A stretch of DNA of 64,000 nucleotides from CBDDGJ01 sp965199285 (lineage in GTDB: Bacteria > Pseudomonadota > Alphaproteobacteria > RS24): NCBI GenBank assembly GCA_965199285.1, contig OZ240687.1, positions 1,736,001 to 1,800,000 of the forward strand, given 5' to 3'. Under the pieces are notes generated by a model. The model saw only the letters and a list, made by a program, of their open reading frames with translations, was not told the origin of the DNA and did not search any database. Below are positions 1-9,034 of the stretch, piece by piece. The translations under genes were made by a program, and so were the position numbers. Every line of letters begins with the position of its first letter. The first letter of the stretch is position 1.

Positions 1-2
1 GG

Positions 3-1400
3 ACAATTCATAATGCAAACGATCAGGAAGGCGATGACCAAATTGGTATTGCTTTGCGCTGGTATTCTGAAGAGCTAAATTCAACCGAATTTGCTTTCTA
101 TTATCAAAAAGGCGATAGCCGCTTGCCTTATGTGAGCTATATTGCTGGCCCAACCGGCAATCAGATAGGTGCACAGGCAACAACGGCAAGCGCCTCGCAA
201 GCAGGGCGTGTTAGTCACCTTGCTGGCGGTGCGATAGGCGCAACTTGCGCCGGGCTTGTTAATAATGCAGCCGTAGTTGCAGGAACGACAGCTGCTATTG
301 GGTATACCTCTACGCCAATCACTGTTTTGGATACAATTGGGTTGGGTGATCCCTATAATTTGGCTGCTGCGGCTGGCAGGGTTCTGGCTGCTGCCAATCT
401 TGATACATTCTCATCCACGAATGATTATACCAATGGTGTGAGTGTTGGTGAGCTTTTGCGCTTGAATTGTGATTTACATACCGCGCAAGCCTTTAACAGT
501 GCTCTTCTGCCAACTGGTGCGGTTACGCTAACTCATAGCAATAATATCGGGCTGTTTTCAGAGTTTCCGGAAGTTGAAACTTATGGCATGAGCTTCAATA
601 CAACAGTTGCTGGCATTGGCTTGCAAGGCGATTTTACTTATCGCCCTGATGTGCCTTTGCAAATAGATACAGATGTGTTAGCGATTGCTGCTTTGTTCCG
701 CGATTGTACATTTGATAGTCTCACTGTTGGTCCTTCTTATATTATTGGATCAGTCTATCAAAGAGAATTCGGGACAGCGCATTGTCAGCCTGGTGTTGCA
801 AAGCTAAAAGGTTATGTTGAGGATTATGATGCTTATACATGGGATATTGGCACAACCACCGTATTTGCCCAATCCAGCCCTGTGCTTGAATTTTTCGGCG
901 CGAATGGCGGGGTTCTGGTAACCGAGTTCCAAGGTCTATATGTACCAAATATTGATGAGCGTAATAATCCTGGCGTGGTTGGGGCGACAAGCGATAAATC
1001 GCCATTATCTAACACCTGTACATCTGGATCTGATTTGCCATTGGCAGGTATTTTGGCGATTGATAATGCAAACGCTGCTACCGAAATAACCGGGATCTGC
1101 CGCCCGACCGAATCATCTTGGGGTGCGGTTGGCTTGTTCCGGCTGGACTATAATAATGTTGGCGGTACACCAATCACTTTAAGCCCAACCGTGATCATCT
1201 CAGGTGGTGTTGAGGGTTATGCACCTTCACCGATTGGGTTCTGGCGTGAAGGTGTTGGTTCCGTTGCCTATAGTCTTGGGATGAGCTATCTTAGCAATTG
1301 GCAAGCCTCAATCAGCTATCGGGATTTCTTCGGGAGCTCATTGCGGACCAAAAATACAGATCGCGACCATATGTCACTTAGCGTAAGCTATGCGTTCTAA
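3..1400 (+). CDS. DUF1302 family outer-membrane protein, 5'-truncated by window edge
   Basis: The reading frame is open from base 3, so the start and signal peptide lie outside the window; the TTG at 54 is an internal Leu. The visible 465 residues are rich in Gly, Asn, Ser and alternating hydrophobics and end in SLSVSYAF, a terminal-Phe strand typical of outer-membrane beta-barrels. Length, composition and the DUF1329 gene directly downstream fit the DUF1302/DUF1329 pair. Family knowledge: these pairs sit near RND-type transporters and lipid or sterol degradation genes and are thought to handle hydrophobic compounds at the outer membrane; the exact role is not established. Family call is fairly sure, function is inference. 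Confidence 0.75.
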   Translation, partial: TIHNANDQEGDDQIGIALRWYSEELNSTEFAFYYQKGDSRLPYVSYIAGPTGNQIGAQATTASASQAGRVSHLAGGAIGATCAGLVNNAAVVAGTTAAIGYTSTPITVLDTIGLGDPYNLAAAAGRVLAAANLDTFSSTNDYTNGVSVGELLRLNCDLHTAQAFNSALLPTGAVTLTHSNNIGLFSEFPEVETYGMSFNTTVAGIGLQGDFTYRPDVPLQIDTDVLAIAALFRDCTFDSLTVGPSYIIGSVYQREFGTAHCQPGVAKLKGYVEDYDAYTWDIGTTTVFAQSSPVLEFFGANGGVLVTEFQGLYVPNIDERNNPGVVGATSDKSPLSNTCTSGSDLPLAGILAIDNANAATEITGICRPTESSWGAVGLFRLDYNNVGGTPITLSPTVIISGGVEGYAPSPIGFWREGVGSVAYSLGMSYLSNWQASISYRDFFGSSLRTKNTDRDHMSLSVSYAF

Positions 1401-1412
1401 TCATCAGAACAA

Positions 1413-1435
1413 GGGGCATGGATGGTCCATGCCCC
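1413..1435 (+). promoter_or_regulatory. Intercistronic 10-bp hairpin between DUF1302 and DUF1329 genes
   Basis: GGGGCATGGA (1413-1422) and TCCATGCCCC (1426-1435) form a perfect 10-bp stem with a 3-nt loop, 12 bases after the DUF1302 stop and 29 bases before the DUF1329 start. No T-run follows, so it is unlikely to be a full intrinsic terminator. It more likely stabilises the upstream mRNA or partly attenuates transcription. Confidence 0.6.
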
Positions 1436-1464
1436 TCGTCACAACAATTTGGAGGAATGATAAA

Positions 1465-2847
1465 ATGAAAACGAAAATCCTTATCTCTGCTCTGGCGACC
1501 AGTCTGATGGTTGGCACAGCAATTGCCAAGGTTCCGCAAGCGCAAGTTGATCGCTTGAACGGTGACCTAACCCCCGCCGGGGCTGAGCGCGCCGGTAATG
1601 CCGATGGTACAATCCCGAAATGGGACAAAAACAATGCCATTAATGGTGCACCTTTGCTGCAAAACTATGATGGTGGGCCTTTGCCTGATCCATTCGCAGA
1701 TGATGCGGTGCAATATACGGTTAATTCCGGCAATGCAGCGCAATATGATGCAATTTTGACCGATGGTCAGAAAAAAATGCTAGCGACTTACCCGGATAGC
1801 TATAAGATAAATGTCTATCCATCTCGTCGGTCATGTGTGTTACCTGATAGCACGCGGGCTTATGAAACCTCAATTTACAACGCACAAGTTGGTGAACTGG
1901 TTGATGGGGGCAATGGGCTGAGTGAAGTGATTAATTCTTCGCCTTTCCCAATCCCGAATAGTGGTTTGGAAATTGTTTGGAACCATACAATGCGCTATCG
2001 TGGCATTCGTTTGGCGCGGGACTTTAACTTTGCCGTACCAACCGCCGCCGGTGATTATACGCTGACATTCACCAAAGATGAGATTATTTTCCCATATTCT
2101 GATCCGATGAATAAGCGGGCAGAAGATTTGAATAATCTGTCAATCTATTTCGTGGCGCATACATCAGCTCCAGCGCGTTTTGCAGGCAATGTGGTGTTGG
2201 TGCATGAAACCATTAATATGGTTAAGGAAGGGCGTAAGGCGTGGACATATAGCCCTGGTACGCGTCGCGTACGTCGGGCGCCAAATATTGCCTATGATAA
2301 TCCGCTTACCAATGGTGATGGTATGGGAACATCAGACCAGTATGATGGCTATAATGGTGCACCTGATCGGTATAATTGGATGGTTCGTGGTAAGTTTGAA
2401 AAACTGTCACAGCAAAATAATTATAGAGCGCCTCTTACATCTTACGCTGAGCTGATCACACCAAAACACTCAAACCCTGATTCGCATCGTTATGAACTGC
2501 GTCGTCAGTGGGTTGTTGAGGGTAATCTGAAATCTGGCGCACGGCACATTTATGCAAAACGTGTTTTGCGGATGGATGAAGATAGCTGGCAGATCACAGG
2601 TGGTGAAATGTATGATGGCCGTGGTGAAATGTGGCGGATTCAAGAAGCAGGGCAAGCACCTGATTATCGTCCAACTTCTGGACTATGCTTTACCACAGGT
2701 GGTGAGTTTATTTATGACGTGAGCTCTGGTCGCTATATTGGCTTGGCAATGAAATCTGAACGCCCGGCGAATCAGGTTGAAGAAGGATTGGAATATCTGA
2801 CACCAGAATATTTCACACCTTCCAATGTGCGTCGTCTTGGTCGTTAG
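1465..2847 (+). CDS. DUF1329 domain-containing secreted protein
   Basis: 460 residues from the ATG at 1465, chosen because TTGGAGGAATGA gives a strong ribosome-binding site and the protein then opens with a Sec signal peptide (MKTKILISALATSLMVGTAIA). An upstream GTG-type extension would place 25 charged residues before the signal. The body matches DUF1329: N-terminal GAERAGNADGTIPKW, a middle DEIIFPYSDPMNKRAEDLNN stretch, YSPGTRRVRRAPNIAYD and a C-terminal DSWQITGGEMYDGRGEMWR. Family knowledge: periplasmic, probably LolA/LolB-like fold, encoded beside DUF1302 as here. It probably works with the upstream barrel on hydrophobic substrates (inference). Confidence 0.85.
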   Translation: MKTKILISALATSLMVGTAIAKVPQAQVDRLNGDLTPAGAERAGNADGTIPKWDKNNAINGAPLLQNYDGGPLPDPFADDAVQYTVNSGNAAQYDAILTDGQKKMLATYPDSYKINVYPSRRSCVLPDSTRAYETSIYNAQVGELVDGGNGLSEVINSSPFPIPNSGLEIVWNHTMRYRGIRLARDFNFAVPTAAGDYTLTFTKDEIIFPYSDPMNKRAEDLNNLSIYFVAHTSAPARFAGNVVLVHETINMVKEGRKAWTYSPGTRRVRRAPNIAYDNPLTNGDGMGTSDQYDGYNGAPDRYNWMVRGKFEKLSQQNNYRAPLTSYAELITPKHSNPDSHRYELRRQWVVEGNLKSGARHIYAKRVLRMDEDSWQITGGEMYDGRGEMWRIQEAGQAPDYRPTSGLCFTTGGEFIYDVSSGRYIGLAMKSERPANQVEEGLEYLTPEYFTPSNVRRLGR

Positions 2848-2896
2848 TAGGTGTCGTTAATATATAACGAGTCATTAAGACAAAACTTATAGAATT

Positions 2897-2924
2897 GGGG
2901 CGGCGTAACTTCCGCCCCTTTTTA
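2897..2924 (+). terminator. Rho-independent terminator after DUF1329 gene
   Basis: GGGGCGG (2897-2903) pairs with CCGCCCC (2912-2918) around an 8-nt loop and is followed by TTTTTAT. It closes the DUF1302-DUF1329 unit. Confidence 0.85.
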
Positions 2925-2954
2925 TTGGCAGTTTGATTATATGATTGTGAATCC

Positions 2955-3554
2955 ATGACCCTTTTTCGAACACCATTTTTAACCCCCTTATTGCGTTACA
3001 TATCTATAGCAGTTCTAAAATTATGGGGCTGGACTCCCGCTCTCAAATTTCCTGAAACTGAAAAGAAATATGTCATTATAGCCGCGCCCCATACTTCAAA
3101 TTGGGATTATCTTTTGTTCCTTCTATTTGTGTTTCAACAACGCATGGACTTTCGGGTATTGATTAAGCACACATGGTTTTTCCCGCCGGTTGGCTGGGTT
3201 TTGCGTTATGCGGGGGCAGTGCCGGTTAACCGTAAAAACCCTGCCGCGCAAGTTCGTAAGGTCGCAGAAATGTTTGCAGCGGCTGATGAGATGGTTCTTG
3301 TTATTACGCCGGAAGCAACCCGCAGCCCCACCAGAAAGTGGAAAACCGGATTTTATCATATTGCAAAAGCCGCCAATGTGCCGATTGGTTTAGGCCTTGT
3401 CAATGCACCAGTTAAGCAGATTGAAATTGCAGGTTATATTCATCCTAAAAATATTGATGAGGATCTTGCAGCGATACGCGATTTTTATGAAACGCGGGTT
3501 CATTTAGGCATTCATCCGGAAAAAGGGTTGCCGCCCGATTTTGGTAAGCCCTAA
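2955..3554 (+). CDS. PlsC-like 1-acylglycerol-3-phosphate acyltransferase family protein
   Basis: 199 residues. The acyltransferase HX4D motif is visible as HTSNWD (about residues 45-50), and a second block TPEATRSPTRKWKTGF corresponds to the family's EGTRS motif. An N-terminal hydrophobic stretch suggests membrane association. It would transfer an acyl chain to lysophosphatidate or a related acceptor; it is shorter than canonical PlsC and resembles the small acyltransferases often annotated only as family members. It follows a terminator, so it is its own unit or is read from a promoter within 2925-2954. Confidence 0.82.
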   Translation: MTLFRTPFLTPLLRYISIAVLKLWGWTPALKFPETEKKYVIIAAPHTSNWDYLLFLLFVFQQRMDFRVLIKHTWFFPPVGWVLRYAGAVPVNRKNPAAQVRKVAEMFAAADEMVLVITPEATRSPTRKWKTGFYHIAKAANVPIGLGLVNAPVKQIEIAGYIHPKNIDEDLAAIRDFYETRVHLGIHPEKGLPPDFGKP

Positions 3555-3890
3555 TTTTGGTGATCTGCATTGCGGGTGTTCGCTCAATCACTTGCGCACG
3601 CGCGTGAGGGAAATAGAATGGCTTCCATACGAAAGGATAAGGGCACGATTGTCTCTTTATCGACGCATCAACTTATCCATCTTGTTGGCGTTCACTCTAA
3701 TTGATTTGGCGCTGCTTGGTGGAGGGGAGGCTTGCCAAGCGTTTGATGCCCTCTTTTTTCAGATCCCCCTCTCTTTTGTAATATAATGAGGAGGTTCAGC
3801 GCGCAATGTCACGAGCGTGAATAAGAAAAATGGCGCTGGCTGGAAGCCATTCGTGTGAGGGAGATAAAACTCGTGCGCGAAAAAATAAAG
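3555..3890. other. Gene-free stretch with a 12-bp inverted repeat
   Basis: No convincing gene. GAATGGCTTCCA at 3616-3627 recurs in inverse orientation at 3841-3852, and GCGCACG lies outside each arm (about 3596 and 3874). The arrangement could be a decayed small mobile element of about 285 bp, but the arms are otherwise divergent. The 81-codon frame at 3541-3786 overlaps the acyltransferase end and has no family features. Confidence 0.35.
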
Positions 3891-4256
3891 CTAGCCCATT
3901 TTGCAAAAGCAAAGCTTGTTTTGGTCAGCATCGCGCAAATAAGCGCCATAAAACCCTGGCACGCGTTCGCCGGGTTCACCATCGCATGTTGCACCTAATT
4001 CCAGCCCTTTTTTGTACATTTTATCAACCGTTTCTGTATCCGGGCAGGGGATCGCCACCATTGTGCCATTACCGGCACTTGCGGCCTGTCCATCATATGG
4101 GCCGCCAACCGCGATCATTGGTTGACCGGGTGTACCGTAAAAATATAGCCGATTATTATCAAACAGCTCTTTTGCGCCCATCTCAGCCAATAATCCGCCA
4201 TAAAATGCACGTGCCTTTTCAATATCATTCGCGCCTAAGGTAATATATGCAATCAT
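3891..4256 (-). CDS. VOC (glyoxalase/bleomycin resistance) superfamily protein
   Basis: 121 residues with the betaalphabetabetabeta vicinal-oxygen-chelate pattern: MIAYITLGANDIEKARAFYG at the start, a central GNGTMVAIPCPD strand and a C-terminal GFYGAYLRDADQNKLCFCK module. Such proteins bind a metal and act as lyases, dioxygenases or resistance proteins; the substrate cannot be read from sequence. It is divergent from the YggT/folD pair across about 90 bases that must carry both promoters. Confidence 0.88.
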   Translation of the reverse strand: MIAYITLGANDIEKARAFYGGLLAEMGAKELFDNNRLYFYGTPGQPMIAVGGPYDGQAASAGNGTMVAIPCPDTETVDKMYKKGLELGATCDGEPGERVPGFYGAYLRDADQNKLCFCKMG

Positions 4257-4347
4257 CTTTAAAATTCTCCCTTATTGCTTTTTTGTCTTTGCAAAATAAT
4301 CTTTGCATCTTGACAAAATTATGGCAAAAGTCAATCAGGTATTTATC

Positions 4348-4653
4348 ATGATTGCATTATATCAGCTTATTGACACAATTATTTCGCTTTATATCTGGCT
4401 GGTGATTATTGGCGCTGTGTTGAGTTGGCTCATCTCCTTTGAGATTATCAACACAAGCAACCGTTTTGTTTATATGGTGGTTGATTTATGCGATCGACTT
4501 ACCGAACCTGTTTTGCGCCCCATTCGACAATTTTTACCGGATTTAGGGGGGATTGATATTTCACCGGTTATTCTTATTCTGGCGCTTAGTTTTTTGCGTA
4601 CCTTATTGTGGGAGATTTTGGTTGCAAGTGGCTATATCGGGTTTATGCAATGA
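4348..4653 (+). CDS. YggT family membrane protein
   Basis: 101 residues from the ATG at 4348, which has AGGT eight bases upstream and gives the usual family start just before the first membrane helix. ATG 4321 and TTG 4303 are in-frame alternatives with weaker signals. Two hydrophobic helices flank a conserved YMVVDLCDRLTEPVLRPIRQFLP segment, diagnostic for YggT/YlmG. Family members are implicated in membrane organisation, osmotic tolerance or cell division. Its stop overlaps the folD start (ATGA), so the two are translationally coupled. Confidence 0.85.
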   Translation: MIALYQLIDTIISLYIWLVIIGAVLSWLISFEIINTSNRFVYMVVDLCDRLTEPVLRPIRQFLPDLGGIDISPVILILALSFLRTLLWEILVASGYIGFMQ

Positions 4654-5543
4654 GCGCCGCGATTATCGATGGCAAAGCCGTTGCCGCCCAGCTCCGTGCA
4701 TCCCTAAAAATCGAAGTAAACCAGCTTATATCAGCGCAAGGGATTGTACCGGGCTTGGCTGTGGTTTTGGTTGGTGATGATCCGGCTAGTGAAGTTTATG
4801 TTCGCAATAAAGGCATTGCCACAAAAGAAGCTGGTATGAACAGCTATGAATATCGCCTTCCGGTCGATACCAGCGAAGACGAGCTTCTGGCGCTTGTCCA
4901 AAAACTCAATGCGGATAAAAATACGCATGGTATTTTGGTGCAATTTCCTGTGCCAGCGCAGATAAGTCAGCAGCGCGTGATTGAGCAGATTGCGCCGGAA
5001 AAGGATGTCGATGGGTTACACCCTCTTAATGCGGGGCGGCTTGCCAGTGGTTTGCCGGCGCTTGCGCCATGTACTCCCACTGGATGTGTGCTTTTGGCGC
5101 AGCGGGCTGTGAGAGATTTAACCGGCAAACATGTGGTGATTATTGGGCGCTCGAATTTGGTTGGAAAACCTTTGGCACAGCTTTTTTTGCAATGCCATGC
5201 AACTGTCAGCATCGCCCATTCGCGTACGGCTGATCTTGCTGCCCTTGCATGCCAAGCGGATATTTTGGTGGCGGCGGTTGGGATCGCGGAAATGGTGAAA
5301 GGCGATTGGGTGGGCGATGGCGCTTGCGTGATTGATGTTGGGATTAACCGTATTGATGCCCCCGAAAAGGGAGCAGGCAAAACCCGCTTGGTAGGCGATG
5401 TTGATTTTAAGGACGTGCAACAGAAAGCCGCTTTTATTACTCCCGTGCCAGGCGGGGTTGGACCGATGACAATCGCCTGCCTTTTGCGCAATACATTATT
5501 TGCGGCTTGTGATCAGCACGGGCTTCGCCGTCCGGCCTTATAA
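4650..5543 (+). CDS. folD: Bifunctional methylene-THF dehydrogenase / methenyl-THF cyclohydrolase
   Basis: 297 residues, normal length. It interconverts 5,10-methylene-THF, 5,10-methenyl-THF and 10-formyl-THF with NADP. Visible signatures: VGDDPASEVYVRNKGIATKEAGM with the catalytic Tyr/Lys region, HGILVQFPVP, KDVDGLHPLNAGRL, the nucleotide-binding GRSNLVGKPLAQLF and the C-terminal PGGVGPMTIACLL. The start ATG overlaps the YggT stop. It converges tail-to-tail with a thioesterase gene only 3 bases away, with no terminator visible between. Confidence 0.97.
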   Translation: MSAAIIDGKAVAAQLRASLKIEVNQLISAQGIVPGLAVVLVGDDPASEVYVRNKGIATKEAGMNSYEYRLPVDTSEDELLALVQKLNADKNTHGILVQFPVPAQISQQRVIEQIAPEKDVDGLHPLNAGRLASGLPALAPCTPTGCVLLAQRAVRDLTGKHVVIIGRSNLVGKPLAQLFLQCHATVSIAHSRTADLAALACQADILVAAVGIAEMVKGDWVGDGACVIDVGINRIDAPEKGAGKTRLVGDVDFKDVQQKAAFITPVPGGVGPMTIACLLRNTLFAACDQHGLRRPAL

Positions 5544-5546
5544 TGA

Positions 5547-6371
5547 TTAGGCCATAAACCGAAACTGGCTTGTGGTCACAATCCGCTCACCATTATTTTG
5601 CGTTAGCGCCGCCGCGCAATTCGCGGTACTGCGCCCGATTCTGTGAGTGGTGAGATGGATAGCGCTATCCGCCTCCACGCCCGCATTCATATAGTGGATA
5701 GAGGCCTGTCGTAAGGCCATATGTTTTGCAGCGCTAAATATATTGAGTGCCGCCTCTATGCTGGCGGCAAAGCTTGCACCGCCATGTAATACGGGTGGGT
5801 GTTTGCCGCCAATAAGATGCGATGCAATTGGTAAATGCGCCATGCCATCGGCAAACTGCATGCCAAGCCATTGATGAAATGGCTTGGTGATGGGGCAGGG
5901 CTTTGTTGTATGTGGTGCTTCATCAGACGAGATCAATCGATCAACGCCCCCGCCAGGGAAAACCCCTAAAATAAAATTCGCACTACCATATATAATCGGC
6001 ATATTATCCGCTTGCTGGCTGGCGGAAAGGCGAACATGTGCCATATTCTGTCGAATGGCGATCAGCTCTCCGGTTAAGAGCAGGGGTGTGCCATTTGGCA
6101 TTTGCAAAAAGCTGATATCCATATTGAGTGTCGCTTGTGGACGCTCTGGTCCCGCAATCGAGCGGATCGCCAGGCTGGCAATTTGATCCAATATTCCGGC
6201 GATAGCAGCAGGGGAACGGGCTAAGCCATCCTGCACGCGTACTGTGCCTTTCCCGCGTTCTAATTTTGCAATGGATAATCCCAACGCACCGATAAATGGA
6301 ATATGTGAAAGCCAAAAATCACCCTCTTCAATGCGAAGAGCTTCTTTCCCAATGTCGATATCTATGTCCAT
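5547..6371 (-). CDS. Tandem-hotdog acyl-CoA thioesterase family protein
   Basis: 274 residues from the ATG at 6371 (a GTG four codons upstream is the alternative; neither has a strong Shine-Dalgarno). Two hotdog repeats are visible: the first with AAIAGILDQIASLAIRS and ATLNMDISFLQM, the second with PVLHGGASFAASIEAAL and ASIHYMNAG. This resembles PaaI/TesB-type thioesterases that hydrolyse acyl-CoA thioesters. Together with the acyl-CoA dehydrogenase and thiolase nearby it points to lipid or aromatic acyl-CoA turnover. Exact substrate unknown. Confidence 0.72.
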   Translation of the reverse strand: MDIDIDIGKEALRIEEGDFWLSHIPFIGALGLSIAKLERGKGTVRVQDGLARSPAAIAGILDQIASLAIRSIAGPERPQATLNMDISFLQMPNGTPLLLTGELIAIRQNMAHVRLSASQQADNMPIIYGSANFILGVFPGGGVDRLISSDEAPHTTKPCPITKPFHQWLGMQFADGMAHLPIASHLIGGKHPPVLHGGASFAASIEAALNIFSAAKHMALRQASIHYMNAGVEADSAIHLTTHRIGRSTANCAAALTQNNGERIVTTSQFRFMA

Positions 6372-6490
6372 ATATGGTATCACTCATACGCAACAGATAA
6401 GCCATAATCAAGCCTTGCTTTTTCTCTATTTTGCTTTTTAATAGCGTAAAATGAAGAGCAAAAGGGAGCGCATTTCATGTTGAGCTGGCC

Positions 6491-7579
6491 ATGTTAAGTT
6501 GGGGCGACGAATATCCCATCCACCAAACCGCTGAGCCGATTGCTTATGCTGGTTCGGATCGCAATTTTTATGACCGTTATTTCTTTAACGGCTATGATGC
6601 GGCAGGGACGCGCTTTTTTGCGATTGCGTTTGGGGTCTATCCGCATCTCAATATTATGGATGCGGCTGTGTCATGGCTATGGGGTGATGGCAAGCAGCAT
6701 TCAGTATTTTTTTCCCGCCCGATGGGGATGGAGCGGATGGATGTGCAGATTGAAGGGCTGAAAATTGAAGTCATAAAGCCCTTATCACAAATTCGTTTGA
6801 CTTGCGCAGAGGCGGAAGGGCTTTGCTTTGAGCTTCATTTTACTGGTCGTTCGACACCGATTGAGGAACCGCGCTTTACCTATAGGGAAGGGGCGCGGAT
6901 GTTGATTGACTGCACGCGGATGACGCAAAACGGGCATTGGCAGGGTTGGTTTGAGGCAGATGGCAAACGCACCCCTATTGAGACATGGTCTGGCACGCGT
7001 GACCGCTCTTGGGGGGTGCGGCCGCTTGGTTTGCCAGACCCGCAGCCGCATGTGCCCGCGCTTAGCCCGCAATTTTTCTGGGCGTGGACCCCACTTAATT
7101 TTACCGATAAGGCGGTTTATTTTCATGTCAATGATGATGCTGATGGCAAGGCATGGAATAAGCGCGGCAGGCTGATCTGGGATGATTCGGCTCTTGCGCC
7201 GCAGGAATATGCTGATTGCGGGCTCGCGATTGATTATGTCACCGGTACGCGGCGCGCCATGCGCGGGGTGGTTGATTTGCCAGAAATGGGAAACATTACC
7301 CTCACCCCAAAGCAGACTTTTTATATGAAAGGCATTGGCTATGGCCACCCAAGCCGTCGGCATGGCGCGTTTCAATCTTATGAGCCAGTGGTCGCGCGCG
7401 AAGAGATTAACTTGAATGAAATTGATCCGATGGCGCTTGAAAATTTACATATTCAGGCGATTTCCGAAGCCCGCTTTGAAACAGCGCGCGGCGTGGAAAT
7501 AGGAATTGGCGCATTTGAGCAATTATTTATTGGCCCGCATGCGCCAAGTGGGTTTAACGATATTTTGGATGGAGCTTAA
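6491..7579 (+). CDS. Conserved hypothetical protein upstream of acyl-CoA dehydrogenase
   Basis: 362 residues; not recognised as a named family with certainty. It has no signal peptide or membrane helix, many aromatic residues and beta-rich blocks such as SWLWGDGKQHSVFFSRPMG, ETWSGTRDRSWGVRP and FYMKGIGYGHPSRRHGAFQ. The pattern recalls lipocalin/CrtC-hydratase-like proteins found beside lipid or steroid acyl-CoA genes, but that is a guess. It ends 3 bases before the acyl-CoA dehydrogenase start, so the two are almost surely co-transcribed and functionally linked. An earlier ATG at 6478 is out of frame and stops quickly. Confidence 0.6.
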   Translation: MLSWGDEYPIHQTAEPIAYAGSDRNFYDRYFFNGYDAAGTRFFAIAFGVYPHLNIMDAAVSWLWGDGKQHSVFFSRPMGMERMDVQIEGLKIEVIKPLSQIRLTCAEAEGLCFELHFTGRSTPIEEPRFTYREGARMLIDCTRMTQNGHWQGWFEADGKRTPIETWSGTRDRSWGVRPLGLPDPQPHVPALSPQFFWAWTPLNFTDKAVYFHVNDDADGKAWNKRGRLIWDDSALAPQEYADCGLAIDYVTGTRRAMRGVVDLPEMGNITLTPKQTFYMKGIGYGHPSRRHGAFQSYEPVVAREEINLNEIDPMALENLHIQAISEARFETARGVEIGIGAFEQLFIGPHAPSGFNDILDGA

Positions 7580-7582
7580 CTT

Positions 7583-8869
7583 ATGGATTTTGCAATTTCC
7601 CCCGACTTAAAAGAGTTTATCGCGGCGCTCGATAAATTTATTGATGATGAGATTATGCCCTTGCAACAGCAAGATGATAATGAGCGTTTTTTTGACCATC
7701 GCCGCGAACATGCGCGTACGAATTGGGATGATCAAGGCCTGCCCCGCGAAGAGTGGGAAGAACTGCTGGCGGAATGTCGGCGGCGCGCTGATGCGGCAGG
7801 GTTTTATCGCTATGCGTGGCCGAAAGCGCTTGGTGGCAGTGATGGCAGCCAGCTCGATATGGCGATTATTCGTGAACATTTGGCAAGCAAAGGGCTTGGC
7901 CTGTTTAATGATTTGCAAAATGAGCATAGTGTGGTTGGCAATAATCCATTTGTGCAAATGTTCGAAACTTTCGCCACGCCAGAGCAATATGCGCGCGATG
8001 CCGATAAACTTATCGATGGGTCAATGCGTACCGCTTTTGGTCTGACCGAGCCGGAACATGGCTCTGATGCTACATTTATGGAAACCCGCGCCGTGCCGCA
8101 TGAAAAGGATGGGCAAAAAGGCTGGCTGATTAATGGCAAAAAAATGTGGATTACCGGCATGCATAAAGCCACTCACTGCATGACCTTTGCCCGTACCAGC
8201 GGTAAGGATGGTGATGCGCTGGGGATTAGCTGTTTTCTGGTTCCCGTCCCAACAGATGGTCTGGTGATTGAAGAATATTTATGGACATTTAACATGCCGA
8301 CCGACCATCCGCGCCTTCGCTTTACCGATGTATGGGTTCCTGAAGATGCCTATTGGGGTGAGATTGATAAAGGCTTGGGGCTGGGGCAAAGTTTTGTCCA
8401 TCAAAACCGTATCCGACAAGCGGCAAGCTCGCTTGGCGCGGCGGTGTATTGTATTCACGAAAGCGTGAAATATGCCCGCCAGCGCAAACCTTTCGGGCAG
8501 CGCTTATCTGATAATCAGGCCATTCAGTTTCCGCTTGTTGAGCTGGCGACACAGGCGGAAATGCTGCGCCAACTCATCCGCAAAACCGCGTGGGAAATGG
8601 ATCACATGGAGCATAAGGAAATTGAACGGACAATTTCGGATAAAGTCTCAATGTGTAATTATTGGGGCAATCGCTTATGTTGCGAGGCGGCGGATCGGGC
8701 GATGCAAGTGCATGGCGGGATCGGCTATTCGCGCCATAAACCATTTGAGCATATTTATCGGCATCATCGCCGCTATCGGATTACCGAAGGGGCAGAAGAA
8801 ATTCAGATGCGCAAAGTCGCGGCCTATCTGTTTGGCTATATTGGCCCCAATAAGGGTAAATATGATTAA
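7583..8869 (+). CDS. Acyl-CoA dehydrogenase family protein
   Basis: 428 residues, the usual length. FAD-dependent alpha,beta-dehydrogenation of an acyl-CoA. Signatures: MRTAFGLTEPEHGSDATFMETRA (flavin/substrate region), KMWITGMHKATHCMTFARTSG, the C-terminal flavin-binding helices RQRKPFGQRLSDNQAIQFPL and AMQVHGGIGYSRHKPFEHIYRHHRRYRITEGAEEIQ. The long N-terminal extension and the HRRYRITEGAEE end are of the ACAD10/11-like sort rather than short-chain enzymes. Probably an operon with the preceding hypothetical gene. Confidence 0.93.
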   Translation: MDFAISPDLKEFIAALDKFIDDEIMPLQQQDDNERFFDHRREHARTNWDDQGLPREEWEELLAECRRRADAAGFYRYAWPKALGGSDGSQLDMAIIREHLASKGLGLFNDLQNEHSVVGNNPFVQMFETFATPEQYARDADKLIDGSMRTAFGLTEPEHGSDATFMETRAVPHEKDGQKGWLINGKKMWITGMHKATHCMTFARTSGKDGDALGISCFLVPVPTDGLVIEEYLWTFNMPTDHPRLRFTDVWVPEDAYWGEIDKGLGLGQSFVHQNRIRQAASSLGAAVYCIHESVKYARQRKPFGQRLSDNQAIQFPLVELATQAEMLRQLIRKTAWEMDHMEHKEIERTISDKVSMCNYWGNRLCCEAADRAMQVHGGIGYSRHKPFEHIYRHHRRYRITEGAEEIQMRKVAAYLFGYIGPNKGKYD

Positions 8870-8884
8870 TGGCACAGGCACTTC

Positions 8885-8926
8885 TAGCGCGTGTCACTTA
8901 TAAGTTGGTTCATCAGACACGCGCTA
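8885..8926 (+). terminator. Hairpin after acyl-CoA dehydrogenase, probable terminator
   Basis: TAGCGCGTGTC (8885-8895) pairs perfectly with GACACGCGCTA (8916-8926). The loop itself holds the palindrome ACTTATAAGT. A T-rich run (TTGTTTTTA, 8932-8940) follows after a few bases. The 11-bp stem suits termination of the acyl-CoA dehydrogenase unit, although the gap before the T-run is longer than ideal. Confidence 0.6.
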
Positions 8927-9034
8927 AGCTGTTGTTTTTACGCATATCCCAAATTTTTACAAATATGGCGGAAAAGTGCCAGAATTTATTATACCAGAAT
9001 TTATTATAAAAGCGCACGTTTCATGAGATATGCT

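Noticed and set aside
3541..3786. 81-codon ORF after the acyltransferase
   Set aside because: It overlaps the upstream gene end, has no ribosome-binding site and no recognisable features.
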